Shown: positions 1 through 9,386 of the stretch, piece after piece | Layout: every line of letters starts with the position of its first letter | Position numbering within the stretch: position 1 is the first letter of the stretch | Assembly: GCA_041663565.1 (NCBI GenBank) | Contig: JBAYMJ010000012.1 | Span: forward strand, 1 to 42,504 | Direction of reading: 5' to 3' | DNA: 42,504 nucleotides | Origin: CAINOH01 sp041663565 | GTDB taxonomy: Archaea > Micrarchaeota > Micrarchaeia > Norongarragalinales > CAINOH01 | Program-made: the position numbers and the translations under genes | Notes under the pieces: model-generated | What the model was told of the DNA's origin: nothing | Seen by the model: the letters and a program-made list of their open reading frames with translations, nothing else | The model's database searches: none

Positions 1-68
1 CCCTCAATTTTTAGTTTATTTTCCTGCAAGACCCCGAGCGTACGCCGGCTGCGCTTCCGGCAAAAATC

Positions 69-76
69 ATTATAAT
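69..76 (+). promoter_or_regulatory. TATA-like box upstream of first BspA-like gene
   Basis: The AT-rich TATAAT-type sequence lies about 30-35 nt before the ATG at 106, the distance expected of an archaeal TATA box driving a transcript with little or no leader. No clear Shine-Dalgarno sequence precedes the ATG, which agrees with a nearly leaderless mRNA. The rest of bases 1-105 shows nothing recognisable. Confidence 0.45.
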
Positions 77-105
77 GCTGGGAACGCTGACAAGTACGAC
101 GCACA

Positions 106-2739
106 ATGAAGCTTGAACCGGTCCTCCTTCTATCCCTCGTCGTCCTGGCCAGCGTCGCGTCCGCCGCCCCGTTCAGCGCGACTTGGGACACCACAAAGAC
201 CAGCACCGGTTCGAGCAACTCGACCACGATATGGCTGCCGATTACCGGAGGATGGACAACTGACTGGGGCGACGGCACGGTGAACTCGAACGCCACCAAC
301 CACACCTATGCAACGGCCGGCGTGTACATCATCAACATCACAAACATAAACGAGATCGGATTCCGGTTCAACAATGCCGGGGACAGGCTAAAAATCATCA
401 ACATAACACAGTGGGGAGACCTATACATTGGCAATCAAGGATACTCCTTCGCAGGATGCGCCAACCTCAACTTCACCGGGACGGACAACCTCAACCTCTC
501 AAGGGTGACCACGCTCACAAACATGTTTTACAATGCAAACGCATTCAATGGCAACATCGGCGGCTGGAACACCAGCAGCGTGACAAATATGGCCCAAATG
601 TTCCAATCTGCATACGCATTCAACCAAAACATAAGCAACTGGGACACGAGCAAAGTCACGACCATGAACAATTTGTTTTGTATAGCAACCGCATTCAACC
701 AACCCATAGGCAACTGGAACACGAGCAAAGTCACAAACATGCAAAGCATGCTTCTTGGAGCGTCCGCGTTCAACCAAAACATAAGCAACTGGGACGTTAG
801 TAGCGTCACAGACATGGGTGCCACGTTTTGGTCGGCAGCCGCATTCAACCAGCCCATAGGAAACTGGAACACAAGCAAAGTCACTAATATGCGGGGTATG
901 TTTTTTACAGCAACCGCATTCAACCAACCCATAGGAAACTGGGACACGAGCAGCGTTACGTCCATGGAGATAATGTTCAATTCCGCATACGCATTCAACC
1001 AATCCGTAGGAAACTGGGACACAAGCAAAGTCACGGACATGAGCAATATGTTTGACAACGCGGGCGTGTTCAACCAGAACATAAGCGGATGGAACACAAG
1101 CAAAGTCACGACTATGAGTATGATGTTCAACCGCGCATACGCATTCAACCAGCCGATTGGAAGCTGGAACACCAGCAGCGTGACAAACATGTACTTGATG
1201 TTTGGTCGCGCTACTGCATTCAACCAGAGCCTGAACAACTGGGACACGAGCAAAGTCACGGACATGAGCTACATGTTCATCGAAGCCAGTGCGTTCAATC
1301 AGCCCCTAGGAAACTGGGACACAAGCAAAGTGACGGCCATGAGCCTAATGTTCCAGAGAACGCCATTCAACCAGAACATCGGGAGTTGGAATGTGAGTTC
1401 GGTCACCGACATGGGCGGGATGTTCGACTCTGCAAAGCTGGCTTCAAACAACTACGACGCGCTTCTCAATGGTTGGGCGAGCAGGCCGGTCAAGCCAAGC
1501 GTCAACTTCAACGGAGGCAACTCGATGTACTCCGTCGTCGCAACCACCGCAAGAAACACAATACTCATCGCCAACAACGGATGGACCATCACCGACAACG
1601 GCATGGACGCCACCCCGCCGGTCTCGACCTGCGACGCCAAAGGCACTTGGAACACCACGAACCAGACGGTGACGCTGAACGCGACAGACGCCAATGGCGT
1701 CTTCTTCACAACTCACTGGGTGAACGGGGTGACTCCAAGCAACGCGACCACATTCACAGTCACAATAACGGGCAACAACACGATTACGTTCCAGTCTGTT
1801 GATACCGGAGGCAACACCGAGACGAACAAGACGTGCTACGTCGCAATAAAGTACAATGCTACGAGTAGTGGACTCAACGTGGTCAAACGATTTACCGTTT
1901 TCAACGGCTCGCTCTACTGCGCCGACTTGTTCTCGGCAAAAGTCCTTCGCTATGATGGAGCTACGACCTGGACGCTAGTCGGCGCGGGCTTCGGGTACGC
2001 CTCCGAACTCGCGGTTTACGAAGGAAAACTCTACGTAGGCGGAAACAATACCATATTTCGATATGATGACGGAACCCTCTGGACGCCAGTAGGAGGCGGA
2101 ACAGGAATCATAAGCGCGCTAGTCACCTACAACGGGACGCTCTACGCCGGGACGACCCAGAACGGAAGCATCTACCGCTACAACGGCGGCACAAACTGGG
2201 CAATAATCAACTCGGACGCCAACAACACCTACGCCGCAACCGCATACAACGGAAGCGTGCTTTGGGCGCAAGGCGCATACCCGAACACGGCCACAAAAAT
2301 GGGCAACGGCGTGACAGTCTATGCTACCCAAACTGTGGAAAACGGCAGCCTGAACTACATAGCGGCCACATACAACGGCAGCACGGCAGCCATTTTCATC
2401 AACGGTGTGGCCGCAGGCACCCGCGCATCAAACGTAACCATCCAACCAAACATCAACGTCTTGTATGTGGGCGACTCGCACGGTTCTTCCCAAGACAACG
2501 GCGGCGAGGAAGCATTCAACGGAGTGATTGACGAAGTCCACATATTGAACCGCGGCCTTTCTGCTGCTGAGATAAGCAAGCAATACCAATCGAACCTGAA
2601 CAAACTCGCATCGGACAAGTGGCTATTCACTTTCAACCAGACGCTCATCCCAGCAGGCACTTACTCATACTACCTGTACGCCAACGGCACGGACGGGCCC
2701 ACAAGCTACTCCGAAGAAAGGACGATACAAGTTACTTAA
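106..2739 (+). CDS. Secreted BspA-like (DUF285) repeat surface protein, 12 repeats
   Basis: This is an 877-aa exported protein. Residues 1-20 form a Sec-type signal peptide (charged start, LLLSLVVLAS core, cleavage probably after ASA). A PKD-like segment with a WGDGT motif follows (about residues 50-85). From residue 146 come 12 tandem units of 25 residues with the consensus AFNQPIGNWDTSKVTDM, the BspA/DUF285 surface-protein repeat. After the array come a bacterial-Ig/OmpL47-like segment (about 505-585), three or four short propeller-like repeats (LYVGGNN, LYAGTTQNGSIYRY) and the C-terminal half of a LamG domain (VIDEVHILNRGLSAAEI). N-glycosylation sequons are abundant and there is no C-terminal membrane anchor. 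In other organisms this repeat family acts in adhesion or at the cell surface; a role in contact with other cells is inference. It is followed after 31 nt by a close paralogue. Confidence 0.85.
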   Translation: MKLEPVLLLSLVVLASVASAAPFSATWDTTKTSTGSSNSTTIWLPITGGWTTDWGDGTVNSNATNHTYATAGVYIINITNINEIGFRFNNAGDRLKIINITQWGDLYIGNQGYSFAGCANLNFTGTDNLNLSRVTTLTNMFYNANAFNGNIGGWNTSSVTNMAQMFQSAYAFNQNISNWDTSKVTTMNNLFCIATAFNQPIGNWNTSKVTNMQSMLLGASAFNQNISNWDVSSVTDMGATFWSAAAFNQPIGNWNTSKVTNMRGMFFTATAFNQPIGNWDTSSVTSMEIMFNSAYAFNQSVGNWDTSKVTDMSNMFDNAGVFNQNISGWNTSKVTTMSMMFNRAYAFNQPIGSWNTSSVTNMYLMFGRATAFNQSLNNWDTSKVTDMSYMFIEASAFNQPLGNWDTSKVTAMSLMFQRTPFNQNIGSWNVSSVTDMGGMFDSAKLASNNYDALLNGWASRPVKPSVNFNGGNSMYSVVATTARNTILIANNGWTITDNGMDATPPVSTCDAKGTWNTTNQTVTLNATDANGVFFTTHWVNGVTPSNATTFTVTITGNNTITFQSVDTGGNTETNKTCYVAIKYNATSSGLNVVKRFTVFNGSLYCADLFSAKVLRYDGATTWTLVGAGFGYASELAVYEGKLYVGGNNTIFRYDDGTLWTPVGGGTGIISALVTYNGTLYAGTTQNGSIYRYNGGTNWAIINSDANNTYAATAYNGSVLWAQGAYPNTATKMGNGVTVYATQTVENGSLNYIAATYNGSTAAIFINGVAAGTRASNVTIQPNINVLYVGDSHGSSQDNGGEEAFNGVIDEVHILNRGLSAAEISKQYQSNLNKLASDKWLFTFNQTLIPAGTYSYYLYANGTDGPTSYSEERTIQVT
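541..1437 (+). repeat. Array of 12 x 75-nt coding repeats (25-aa BspA/DUF285 units)
   Basis: Twelve in-frame units each begin with a codon run for (A/V/P)FN(Q/G). The period is 75 nt, except the eleventh unit, which is one codon shorter. Units alternate between NISGW- and PIGNW-type variants, which suggests that pairs of units have been copied. The period and the lack of stops create long meaningless open frames on the opposite strand. Confidence 0.9.
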
Positions 2740-2770
2740 ACAAGGAAAGCGACACCAATAGGAGAACAAA

Positions 2771-5700
2771 ATGAAGCTTGACCCGGCTCTTTTACTGGCG
2801 TTCACACTCCTAATCAGCACCGTAACCGCCGCGCCGTTCAGCGCGACTTGGGACACCACAAAGACCGGCTCCGGCTCAAGCAACTCCACGACGATAACGC
2901 TGCCAATCACCGGAGGATGGACAACTGACTGGGGCGACGGCACGGTGAACTCGAACGCCACCAACCACACCTATGCAACGGCCGGCGTGTACACCATCAA
3001 CATCACCAACATAAACGAAACCGGATTCCGGTTCAACAGGGCCGGCGACAGGCTCAAAATAATCAACATAACCCAATGGGGAGACCTGTACATAGGCAAC
3101 TCGGGCAACTACTTTGCAGGATGCTCCAACCTCAACTTTACCGGAACAGACAACCTCAACCTCACAAGAGTCACGACTCTCGCATCCATGTTCAACGCCG
3201 CAAGCACATTCAACGGCAACATCGGCAGTTGGAACACGGGGTTGATTACGGACATGACCTCCATGTTTGCAGGAGCAACCGCATTCAATCAGTCAATAGG
3301 CGGATGGAACACAAGCAGCGTGACGAGCATGTCTAGCATGTTCCTGCAGGCTGACGCGTTCAACCGGGACCTGAACGCGTGGGACACGAGCAAAGTCACG
3401 ACCATGTACATGATGTTCTACGCAAGTAAATTCAACCAGCCCATAGGAAGCTGGAACACGAGCAGTGTCACGACGTTGACCTACATGTTTTATTCCGCAT
3501 CTGCATTCAACCAGCCCATAGGAAACTGGAACACAAGCAAAGTCACAAACACGGGTCAGATGTTTTACCAAGCGACCGCATTCAACCAGGACATTAGTGG
3601 ATGGAACACCAGCAGCGTAACCGATATGAACGGCATGTTCAGTGGGGAAACAGCATTCAATAAACCCATAGGAAACTGGGACACAAGCAAAGTCACAAAC
3701 ATGGCTCAGATGTTTTCCGCCGACCGCGTATTCAACCAGCCCATAGGAAACTGGGACACCAGAAGCGTCACAACCATGTACAACATGTTTTTCGCAGCAG
3801 ATTCGTTCAACCAGAACATAAGCGGCTGGAACACAAGCAGCGTCACAAATATGGGATTCGTGTTTGCGGGAGCGGACGTATTCAACCAGCCGCTAGATAA
3901 CTGGAACACGAGCAAAGTCACGGACATGAGCTATATGTTTTGGGTCGCGGGCAGTTTCAACCAGAACATAAGCGGATGGGACACAGGCAGCGTCACAAGC
4001 ATGGGCAGCATGTTCTCTTCCGCGACCGCATTCAATGGAAACATAAGCGGGTGGAACACCAGCAAAGTCACAAACATGTACAATATGTTTGGTTCAGCTT
4101 CCGCATTCAACCAGCCAATAGGAAACTGGAACACGGGCAGCGTCACAAACATGGGCAGCATGTTCTCTTCCGCATCCGCATTCAACCAGAACATTAGCGG
4201 ATGGAATACCAGCAAAGTAACGGACACGTCATACATGTTCTATCAGGCTACCGCGTTCAATCAGCCGATAGGGAACTGGAACACGAGCAGCGTCACAGAC
4301 ATGAATAACATGTTTTATCACGCGGCTGCATTCAACCAGAACGTAAGCGGATGGGATACCAGCAAAGTCACGGATATGTCTTACATGTTCTACCAAGTGA
4401 CCGCATTCAACCAGCCCATAGGAAACTGGAACACAAGCAAAGTCACAAACATGTTCGGCACGTTTGCTCGCGCGTCCGCATTCAACCAGAGCCTGAACAA
4501 CTGGGACACCAGCAGTGTCACAAACATGGTTGGTATGTTTCAATACGCGAACGCATTCAACCAAAACATAAGCGGATGGAACATCAGCAAAGTCACAACT
4601 ACGAGTTACATGTTTCATACCGCGAACGCATTCAACCAAAACATAAGCGGATGGGACACAAGCAAAGTCACAGACATGAGCTGGATGTTTTATCACACGA
4701 CAGCATTCAATCAGAACATAGGCAACTGGAATGTAAGCTCGGTCACCAACATGAATGCGATGTTCACGTCCGTGAAGCTGTCGGCTGCAAATTATGACGC
4801 GCTGCTCAACGGGTGGGCGAGCCGACCGGTCAAGCCCGGCGTAACCTTCGACGGGGGCAACTCCATATACCCGTATTCCGCTTCCACGGCTAGGAACACG
4901 ATACTCATCGCAAACAACGGGTGGAACATCACGGACGGTGGCACGGACACGACCTCACCAGTTTCAACCTGCGACTCCGACGGTACTTGGAAGAGTACGA
5001 ACCAGACTGTGACCTTGAACGGCACTGACGCAAATGGAATATCGTTTACAACCCACTGGGTGAACGGAATATCCCCTAGCAACACGACCATATTTACAAT
5101 CACGACAACGGGCAACAGCACAATCACATACCAGTCGGCTGACACGTTTGGAAACATCGAGTCGAACAAGACCTGCTACGTCGCGCTGAAGTACGACCTT
5201 CCAGCCAGCGGACTCAACGTGGTCAAGCGCTTTACCGTTTTCAACGGCTCCTTGTACGCCGCCGATTTGTTCTCGGCAAAAGTCCTTCGCTATGATGGAG
5301 GAACCACCTGGACGCTCGTCGGAGCAGGCTTTGGGTACGCGTCCGAACTCGCGGTTTACGAAGGAAAACTCTACGTCGGAGGAAACAACACGGTCTATCG
5401 CTATGATAGCGGAACCACCTGGACGCCAGTCGGAGGCGGCACGGGAATCATAAGCGCGCTGGTCACCTACAACGGGACGCTCTACGCCGGGACGACCCAG
5501 AACGGCAGCATATACCGCTACAACGGCGGAACAAACTGGACAATAATCAACTCGGACGCCAACAACACCTACGCCGCAACCGCATACAACGGCAGCATAC
5601 TCTGGGCACAGGAAGCATATCCCAACACGGCCACCAAAATGGGCAACGGCGTGACAGTTTACGCGGCCCAGCCAGTGGAAAACGGAAGCCTGAACCACAT

Positions 5701-6079
5701 AAGCGCCACCTACAACGGCAGCACAGCAACAATTTACGTCAACGGCGTGGCCACAGGCACCAACACTTCAAACGTAACCATCCAACCAAATGCCATTGAC
5801 TTATACCTGGGAGACTCCCACGGGTCGACACAAGACAACGGCGGCGAGGAAGCATTCAACGGCGTGATAGACGAGGTCCGCGTCTGGAACCGCGCTCTTC
5901 CCACAACCGAGATTTCTGGACAATACCGGGCTAATCTGAACAAAATCGCGCCAGCAGGATGGCTGTTCGCCTTCAACCAGACGCTCATCCCAGCAGGCAC
6001 CTACTCATACTACCTTTACGCCAACAGGGCCGACGGGGCAACTGATTATTCCGAAGAGAGGACCCTGCGCATCCCCTGA
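2771..6079 (+). CDS. Secreted BspA-like (DUF285) repeat surface protein, 21 repeats
   Basis: This 1102-aa protein is a tandem paralogue of the upstream gene with the same plan. It has a signal peptide (cleavage after VTA, near residue 20), a PKD-like segment with WGDGT, 21 DUF285/BspA units starting at residue 146, an Ig/OmpL47-like segment, three or four propeller-like repeats and half a LamG domain (VIDEVRVWNRALPTTEI). The ATG is preceded by GGAG with a 6-nt gap, and only 31 nt separate it from the previous stop, so the two are probably co-transcribed. The length difference between the paralogues (225 residues) equals exactly nine 25-residue units. Long stretches outside the array, for example about 85 nt around the WGDGT motif, are identical in DNA, indicating a recent duplication or gene conversion. 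It is a surface or secreted protein; its ligand is unknown. Confidence 0.85.
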   Translation: MKLDPALLLAFTLLISTVTAAPFSATWDTTKTGSGSSNSTTITLPITGGWTTDWGDGTVNSNATNHTYATAGVYTINITNINETGFRFNRAGDRLKIINITQWGDLYIGNSGNYFAGCSNLNFTGTDNLNLTRVTTLASMFNAASTFNGNIGSWNTGLITDMTSMFAGATAFNQSIGGWNTSSVTSMSSMFLQADAFNRDLNAWDTSKVTTMYMMFYASKFNQPIGSWNTSSVTTLTYMFYSASAFNQPIGNWNTSKVTNTGQMFYQATAFNQDISGWNTSSVTDMNGMFSGETAFNKPIGNWDTSKVTNMAQMFSADRVFNQPIGNWDTRSVTTMYNMFFAADSFNQNISGWNTSSVTNMGFVFAGADVFNQPLDNWNTSKVTDMSYMFWVAGSFNQNISGWDTGSVTSMGSMFSSATAFNGNISGWNTSKVTNMYNMFGSASAFNQPIGNWNTGSVTNMGSMFSSASAFNQNISGWNTSKVTDTSYMFYQATAFNQPIGNWNTSSVTDMNNMFYHAAAFNQNVSGWDTSKVTDMSYMFYQVTAFNQPIGNWNTSKVTNMFGTFARASAFNQSLNNWDTSSVTNMVGMFQYANAFNQNISGWNISKVTTTSYMFHTANAFNQNISGWDTSKVTDMSWMFYHTTAFNQNIGNWNVSSVTNMNAMFTSVKLSAANYDALLNGWASRPVKPGVTFDGGNSIYPYSASTARNTILIANNGWNITDGGTDTTSPVSTCDSDGTWKSTNQTVTLNGTDANGISFTTHWVNGISPSNTTIFTITTTGNSTITYQSADTFGNIESNKTCYVALKYDLPASGLNVVKRFTVFNGSLYAADLFSAKVLRYDGGTTWTLVGAGFGYASELAVYEGKLYVGGNNTVYRYDSGTTWTPVGGGTGIISALVTYNGTLYAGTTQNGSIYRYNGGTNWTIINSDANNTYAATAYNGSILWAQEAYPNTATKMGNGVTVYAAQPVENGSLNHISATYNGSTATIYVNGVATGTNTSNVTIQPNAIDLYLGDSHGSTQDNGGEEAFNGVIDEVRVWNRALPTTEISGQYRANLNKIAPAGWLFAFNQTLIPAGTYSYYLYANRADGATDYSEERTLRIP
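3206..4777 (+). repeat. Array of 21 x 75-nt coding repeats (25-aa BspA/DUF285 units)
   Basis: There are 21 in-frame units with the same consensus and the same starting residue (146) as the array in the upstream paralogue. The third unit is one codon short. Several units are near copies of each other (for example those reading AFNQPIGNWNTSKVTN), consistent with slippage or unequal crossing-over. Confidence 0.9.
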
Positions 6080-6100
6080 TTTTCTTCCTTTTCGAACCGG

Positions 6101-6108
6101 TTATAATC
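6101..6108 (+). promoter_or_regulatory. TATA-like box for rio1
   Basis: TTATAATC sits about 30 nt before the ATG at 6133. The expected transcription start falls close to that ATG, which favours 6133 over the in-frame ATG at 6121 as the translation start of a leaderless mRNA. Confidence 0.45.
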
Positions 6109-6132
6109 ATCCGCGGGCATATGCTATTTCCT

Positions 6133-6927
6133 ATGGCACGAAAGATTTCCAAGCGCAAGCAGCCCGAGCGCGAGGTCAAGCCGATAAAGGAACGCATGAA
6201 GATATACTCAAGCAAGGTCCTTGACGACAAGGTGCTCGAAATCCTCAACTGGATGATGAACACCGGAAAAATCGATAGCTTCGACTTCCCGATTTCAAGC
6301 GGCAAGGAAGCCTGCGTGTTCCGCGCTACCCGGATTGGCAAGGACGGCAAGCCCGAGCACGTGGCGGTCAAGATATTCAAGTACGAGACGTCGATGTTCA
6401 AGACGATGCTGCAGTACATCGAGGGCGACCGCAAGTTCGACCCGCGCAAGAACAAGAGGCTTTTGGTCAACGACTGGGCGCGCAAGGAATACTCCAACCT
6501 CCAGCTCATGCACCGCGCGGGAGTGCGCGTGCCGGAACCGTACTACCTCCGGGTCAACGTCATCGTGATGGAGTTCTTGGGCGAGGGCGGCTTCCAGTCC
6601 GCGCTGATGGAGCAGGTCGTGCTTGAAAACCCGCAGGAAACGTATGAGGACGTGGTTGACAACATGCGCAAGACCTTCGACGCGGGGCTCGTGCACGCCG
6701 ACCTCTCGAGCTTCAACATAATCATACACAAAGGATTGCCTTACCTGATTGACTGGGCGCAGGGGGTAGAGAAGAACCACCCCCACGCGGAGATGTTCCT
6801 GCGAAAGGACTGCCACAACATCGCGGACTTCTTCCAAAAGCTCGGGGTCAGGACGTCCGACGACGAAGTCTACGGAAAGGTCACCATAAACAGGAAGGAC
6901 GATGGCCAGCAGGAAAGAAGGCGTTAG
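6133..6927 (+). CDS. rio1: RIO1-family atypical serine kinase/ATPase
   Basis: This 264-aa RIO-family protein kinase acts in the archaeal and eukaryotic families in late maturation of the small ribosomal subunit. Visible motifs are the glycine-poor RIO loop SSGKEACVFRA (residues 55-65), the ATP-binding lysine in VAVK (K80), the catalytic loop HADLSSFN (D190, N195) and the metal-binding LIDWAQG (D207), followed by HPHAEMFLRKDC typical of RIO1. The length is normal for an archaeal RIO1. A start at 6121 would add four residues; 6133 is preferred because MARK fits the TATA box spacing. It is followed by the KH protein, a gene order conserved in many archaea, and both act on the pre-40S-like particle. 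Confidence 0.93.
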   Translation: MARKISKRKQPEREVKPIKERMKIYSSKVLDDKVLEILNWMMNTGKIDSFDFPISSGKEACVFRATRIGKDGKPEHVAVKIFKYETSMFKTMLQYIEGDRKFDPRKNKRLLVNDWARKEYSNLQLMHRAGVRVPEPYYLRVNVIVMEFLGEGGFQSALMEQVVLENPQETYEDVVDNMRKTFDAGLVHADLSSFNIIIHKGLPYLIDWAQGVEKNHPHAEMFLRKDCHNIADFFQKLGVRTSDDEVYGKVTINRKDDGQQERRR

Positions 6928-7015
6928 ATATCTTCAAGATTGTACGCAGGATGCAGAAAGAAAAATGATTGGAATTAAAGCATTATTATTCAAATACAGA
7001 TGAACGTGATTTTTT

Positions 7016-7528
7016 ATGGATACGATAAAGGTCCCGCAAAAACGCATCAAAACCTACGAGGACAAGGACGGCGCGGTTCCCAAGAGGCTCCACGACGAGC
7101 TTGGCGTGGAAATCAAGCTAGTTGACGGCGACATCGAAATCGAGGGCGACGGCGGCGCGGTCTGGGTAGCGAACATGGTAGTCAACGCGATTAACTACGG
7201 CTTCGCTCCTGAGAAGGCATACAAGCTTTTCGACGACGAGTATTACCTTGAGGTAATCGACCTTGACACGTTCTTTGCAGGTTCTGAAAAGCTCATTGAA
7301 AGGTACCTTGCGCGCGTAATCGGCCAGGAAGGCAAGGCAAAGAAGGTCTTGGAAGACCTTTCCGAGGCGCACATCTCGGTGTGGGAGCACAAGATTGCAA
7401 TCATCGGCACCTTCGAGGAGCTGCACGACGCGCGGGAAGCCATCAACCGCCTCTTGATGGGAAGCACGCACGCGGGGGTCTACTCGTACCTCGAACGGAA
7501 CAAGAAGCTGAGAAGGATGCCACGTTAA
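7016..7528 (+). CDS. KH-domain ribosome-assembly protein (KRR1/Pno1/Dim2 family)
   Basis: This 170-aa protein belongs to the universal archaeal KH-domain family related to eukaryotic Pno1/Dim2 and Krr1, which binds near the 3' end of small-subunit rRNA and works with RIO1. Two KH-like halves can be seen: an N-terminal one (IKTYEDKDG to about residue 65, with AVWVANMVVNAINYGF) and a C-terminal one containing RVIGQEGKAKKVLEDL (the GxxG loop of a KH fold), followed by the family ending NRLLMGSTHAGVYSYLER and a basic tail. It lies 88 nt after rio1, which supports a shared ribosome-biogenesis unit. The next gene starts 11 nt after its stop. Confidence 0.9.
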   Translation: MDTIKVPQKRIKTYEDKDGAVPKRLHDELGVEIKLVDGDIEIEGDGGAVWVANMVVNAINYGFAPEKAYKLFDDEYYLEVIDLDTFFAGSEKLIERYLARVIGQEGKAKKVLEDLSEAHISVWEHKIAIIGTFEELHDAREAINRLLMGSTHAGVYSYLERNKKLRRMPR

Positions 7529-7539
7529 AGGATGAACTT

Positions 7540-9183
7540 ATGGCAATGGAGTCGGAAGGCAACGTAAGCAAAAATACCGCGGAGCTTAATGCGCATCTTG
7601 ACAAGCTTTCCAAACTTTCCGAGACCATAAGGAAATATTCGGAAGCTACCGGAAGAAACGTCGACCCGGAAACGCGGATGAGATGCATCCGCGAATACAC
7701 GAAACACTTTGACGCGGCAGTCGCCGGCGTCGAGGAAGGAATCAAGGAGAACGGGGATAACTGGTCATTTGTGCCGACAAGCCGGCTTATCGACAATGCA
7801 AACTCGGTCCTTGACGCGGTGACGAAAAGCAAGAACATTCAAGAGACCGTTGCAACCGACCAGATACATAAGTCCTTTGCCAACGCGCTTGTCCTTTTGG
7901 TGTTCCACCTGAACCCGGACTACAGGTCGAAGACGGAATACATGCCGTTCTTCAACAAGATGCTCGCAGTTGTCCGAAAGATGCCCCCTGAAAGGAAGGA
8001 GAAGAACTACAAGAAGCTGCTTGGCGCCCTGGGGCGGATTTACGAGAACCAGCCGATGGAGTTCAAGGAGCTTGAGTTTGACGATTACAGGAACATCGTC
8101 GAGGAACTTTCAAAGGACAAGGAAGTCGTCGGCCACCCGGCATTCACCAGCCTCGTGCGTTCGGTGCACCGGCAAGGCACGTTTGCGACATCCATAAACA
8201 AGTTCCTCCGCTCCGAGTCGGGAAAGCTGCTGGACGAAGGCCGCATTACTGAGTTCGAAAAGGGCAAAATCCACATACTGTACACCAATACCATCCCGGA
8301 ACGCAAGGAATACATCGAGCACCTCGAGAAAACAAGGGCCGGACTTCCAAAGGGCGACGCTTATGAGCGCCTTGGCAACATAATCAAGGTCCTGCGTTAC
8401 CAGAACAGCATCTATTCGCCGGACAAGAAGCAGAAGGTGCCCGACGACCTGGAAATCAAGAAAATCGTCGGTTACCAGCCGACCGAGATGAAGAACAGGG
8501 TGCTTCGGGACATCCTGGCAGATGACGACGTGGCGCATTCGCACATGAGGAGCTTCATCAGGGAACGCTCGCCGGACGACCTTAAGATACTGCTCAACTA
8601 CATAGCGCGTGACGGCCTGATTACAAAGGACGAACGCCAGAAGCTTGGGGAGCAAATTTCGGACCACAGGTACAACGACGCATACAGGCTGCTTAACAAA
8701 GGATGGGCCCGCGGCCACGAATTCAACCTTCGGGACTATGAACTTCCCAACCAGTCCCACGAACGCATCCCAAGGGGGTTCGCCTCCGAAGTGGTGGGCA
8801 ACGTTGGCACGTACCTGGCCGAAAGGCACAAGCAGGCCGACGAAAGGATGTCCGAACTTGAGGACAGCGCAAGGAACATACTTGAAAAGAACGGCCTCCT
8901 CCCAAAGAACGTCCGCCAAAGGGCGCTTAATGAAGGCAACCCCGATGCCACCTTCGGGAACAGGCCGCTGATGATCCCACGCGAGGCTGTCAGGCCGCTC
9001 AGGTTGCCGGCCACCTCAACCATGCTCTACCTGCCGACAAACAGGACAGGCCACTTTTACCTGCTTGACCACCCTCTCCGCGGGCAGGCAAGCGCAAAAG
9101 AAGTCCCCGCAACAGAGCTCCCTTTCAGGAACCAAAACCAGATGCGCAAGGCCATCCTTGACCACCACTTCGCCCAACGCTGA
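7540..9183 (+). CDS. Uncharacterised soluble helical protein (547 aa)
   Basis: I do not recognise this protein. It has no signal peptide and no membrane segment. The composition is charged and leucine-rich with many predicted helices, for example the N-terminal stretch around LDKLSKLSETIRKYSEATG and a later segment around DERMSELEDSARNILEKNG. The C-terminal part (about residues 460-547) is richer in proline and may fold separately. I saw no nucleotide-binding, nuclease or zinc motif. The frame is open further upstream, but ATG 7540 is chosen because GGATGA precedes it and it starts just after the KH gene stop; ATG 7546 is an alternative. It sits between krr1 and top6B, a stretch that is normally compact in archaea, so it may be a lineage-specific insertion sharing their transcript. 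Confidence 0.75.
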   Translation: MAMESEGNVSKNTAELNAHLDKLSKLSETIRKYSEATGRNVDPETRMRCIREYTKHFDAAVAGVEEGIKENGDNWSFVPTSRLIDNANSVLDAVTKSKNIQETVATDQIHKSFANALVLLVFHLNPDYRSKTEYMPFFNKMLAVVRKMPPERKEKNYKKLLGALGRIYENQPMEFKELEFDDYRNIVEELSKDKEVVGHPAFTSLVRSVHRQGTFATSINKFLRSESGKLLDEGRITEFEKGKIHILYTNTIPERKEYIEHLEKTRAGLPKGDAYERLGNIIKVLRYQNSIYSPDKKQKVPDDLEIKKIVGYQPTEMKNRVLRDILADDDVAHSHMRSFIRERSPDDLKILLNYIARDGLITKDERQKLGEQISDHRYNDAYRLLNKGWARGHEFNLRDYELPNQSHERIPRGFASEVVGNVGTYLAERHKQADERMSELEDSARNILEKNGLLPKNVRQRALNEGNPDATFGNRPLMIPREAVRPLRLPATSTMLYLPTNRTGHFYLLDHPLRGQASAKEVPATELPFRNQNQMRKAILDHHFAQR

Positions 9184-9210
9184 CGTTTTGCCGCAGGAAC
9201 CCAATCAAGT

Positions 9211-9220
9211 TTTATATATT
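9211..9220 (+). promoter_or_regulatory. TATA-like box upstream of top6BA
   Basis: TTTATATATT is the clearest TATA-type sequence in the 203-nt gap before top6B. A transcript from it would have a leader of roughly 145 nt. A weaker AT-rich candidate near 9342 would give a short leader. Nothing else is recognised in the gap. Confidence 0.4.
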
Positions 9221-9386
9221 CTCGCGTCCTTACAGATAAACCTTGCAAAGAAAGGCACGACCCACAAGGGAATAATAAGCTTCAAGACCATAAGCATTTA
9301 CGAGGTAAAAACCCCGTTTTCTTGGCCTTGGGCCAGCAACCATTTAAGATTTCAGCGTACTAACCAATCACCCAAAGGTATTTTTG

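Noticed and set aside
499..1265. Long minus-strand open frames through the BspA-like repeats (also 3293-4696)
   Set aside because: They repeat every 25 codons because the 75-nt coding repeat lacks stops on the other strand. They have no ribosome binding site and low-complexity products.
541..4777. Regular direct repeats resembling a CRISPR array
   Set aside because: The 75-nt period is in frame and encodes a known surface-protein repeat; there are no constant repeats with unique spacers and no cas genes.
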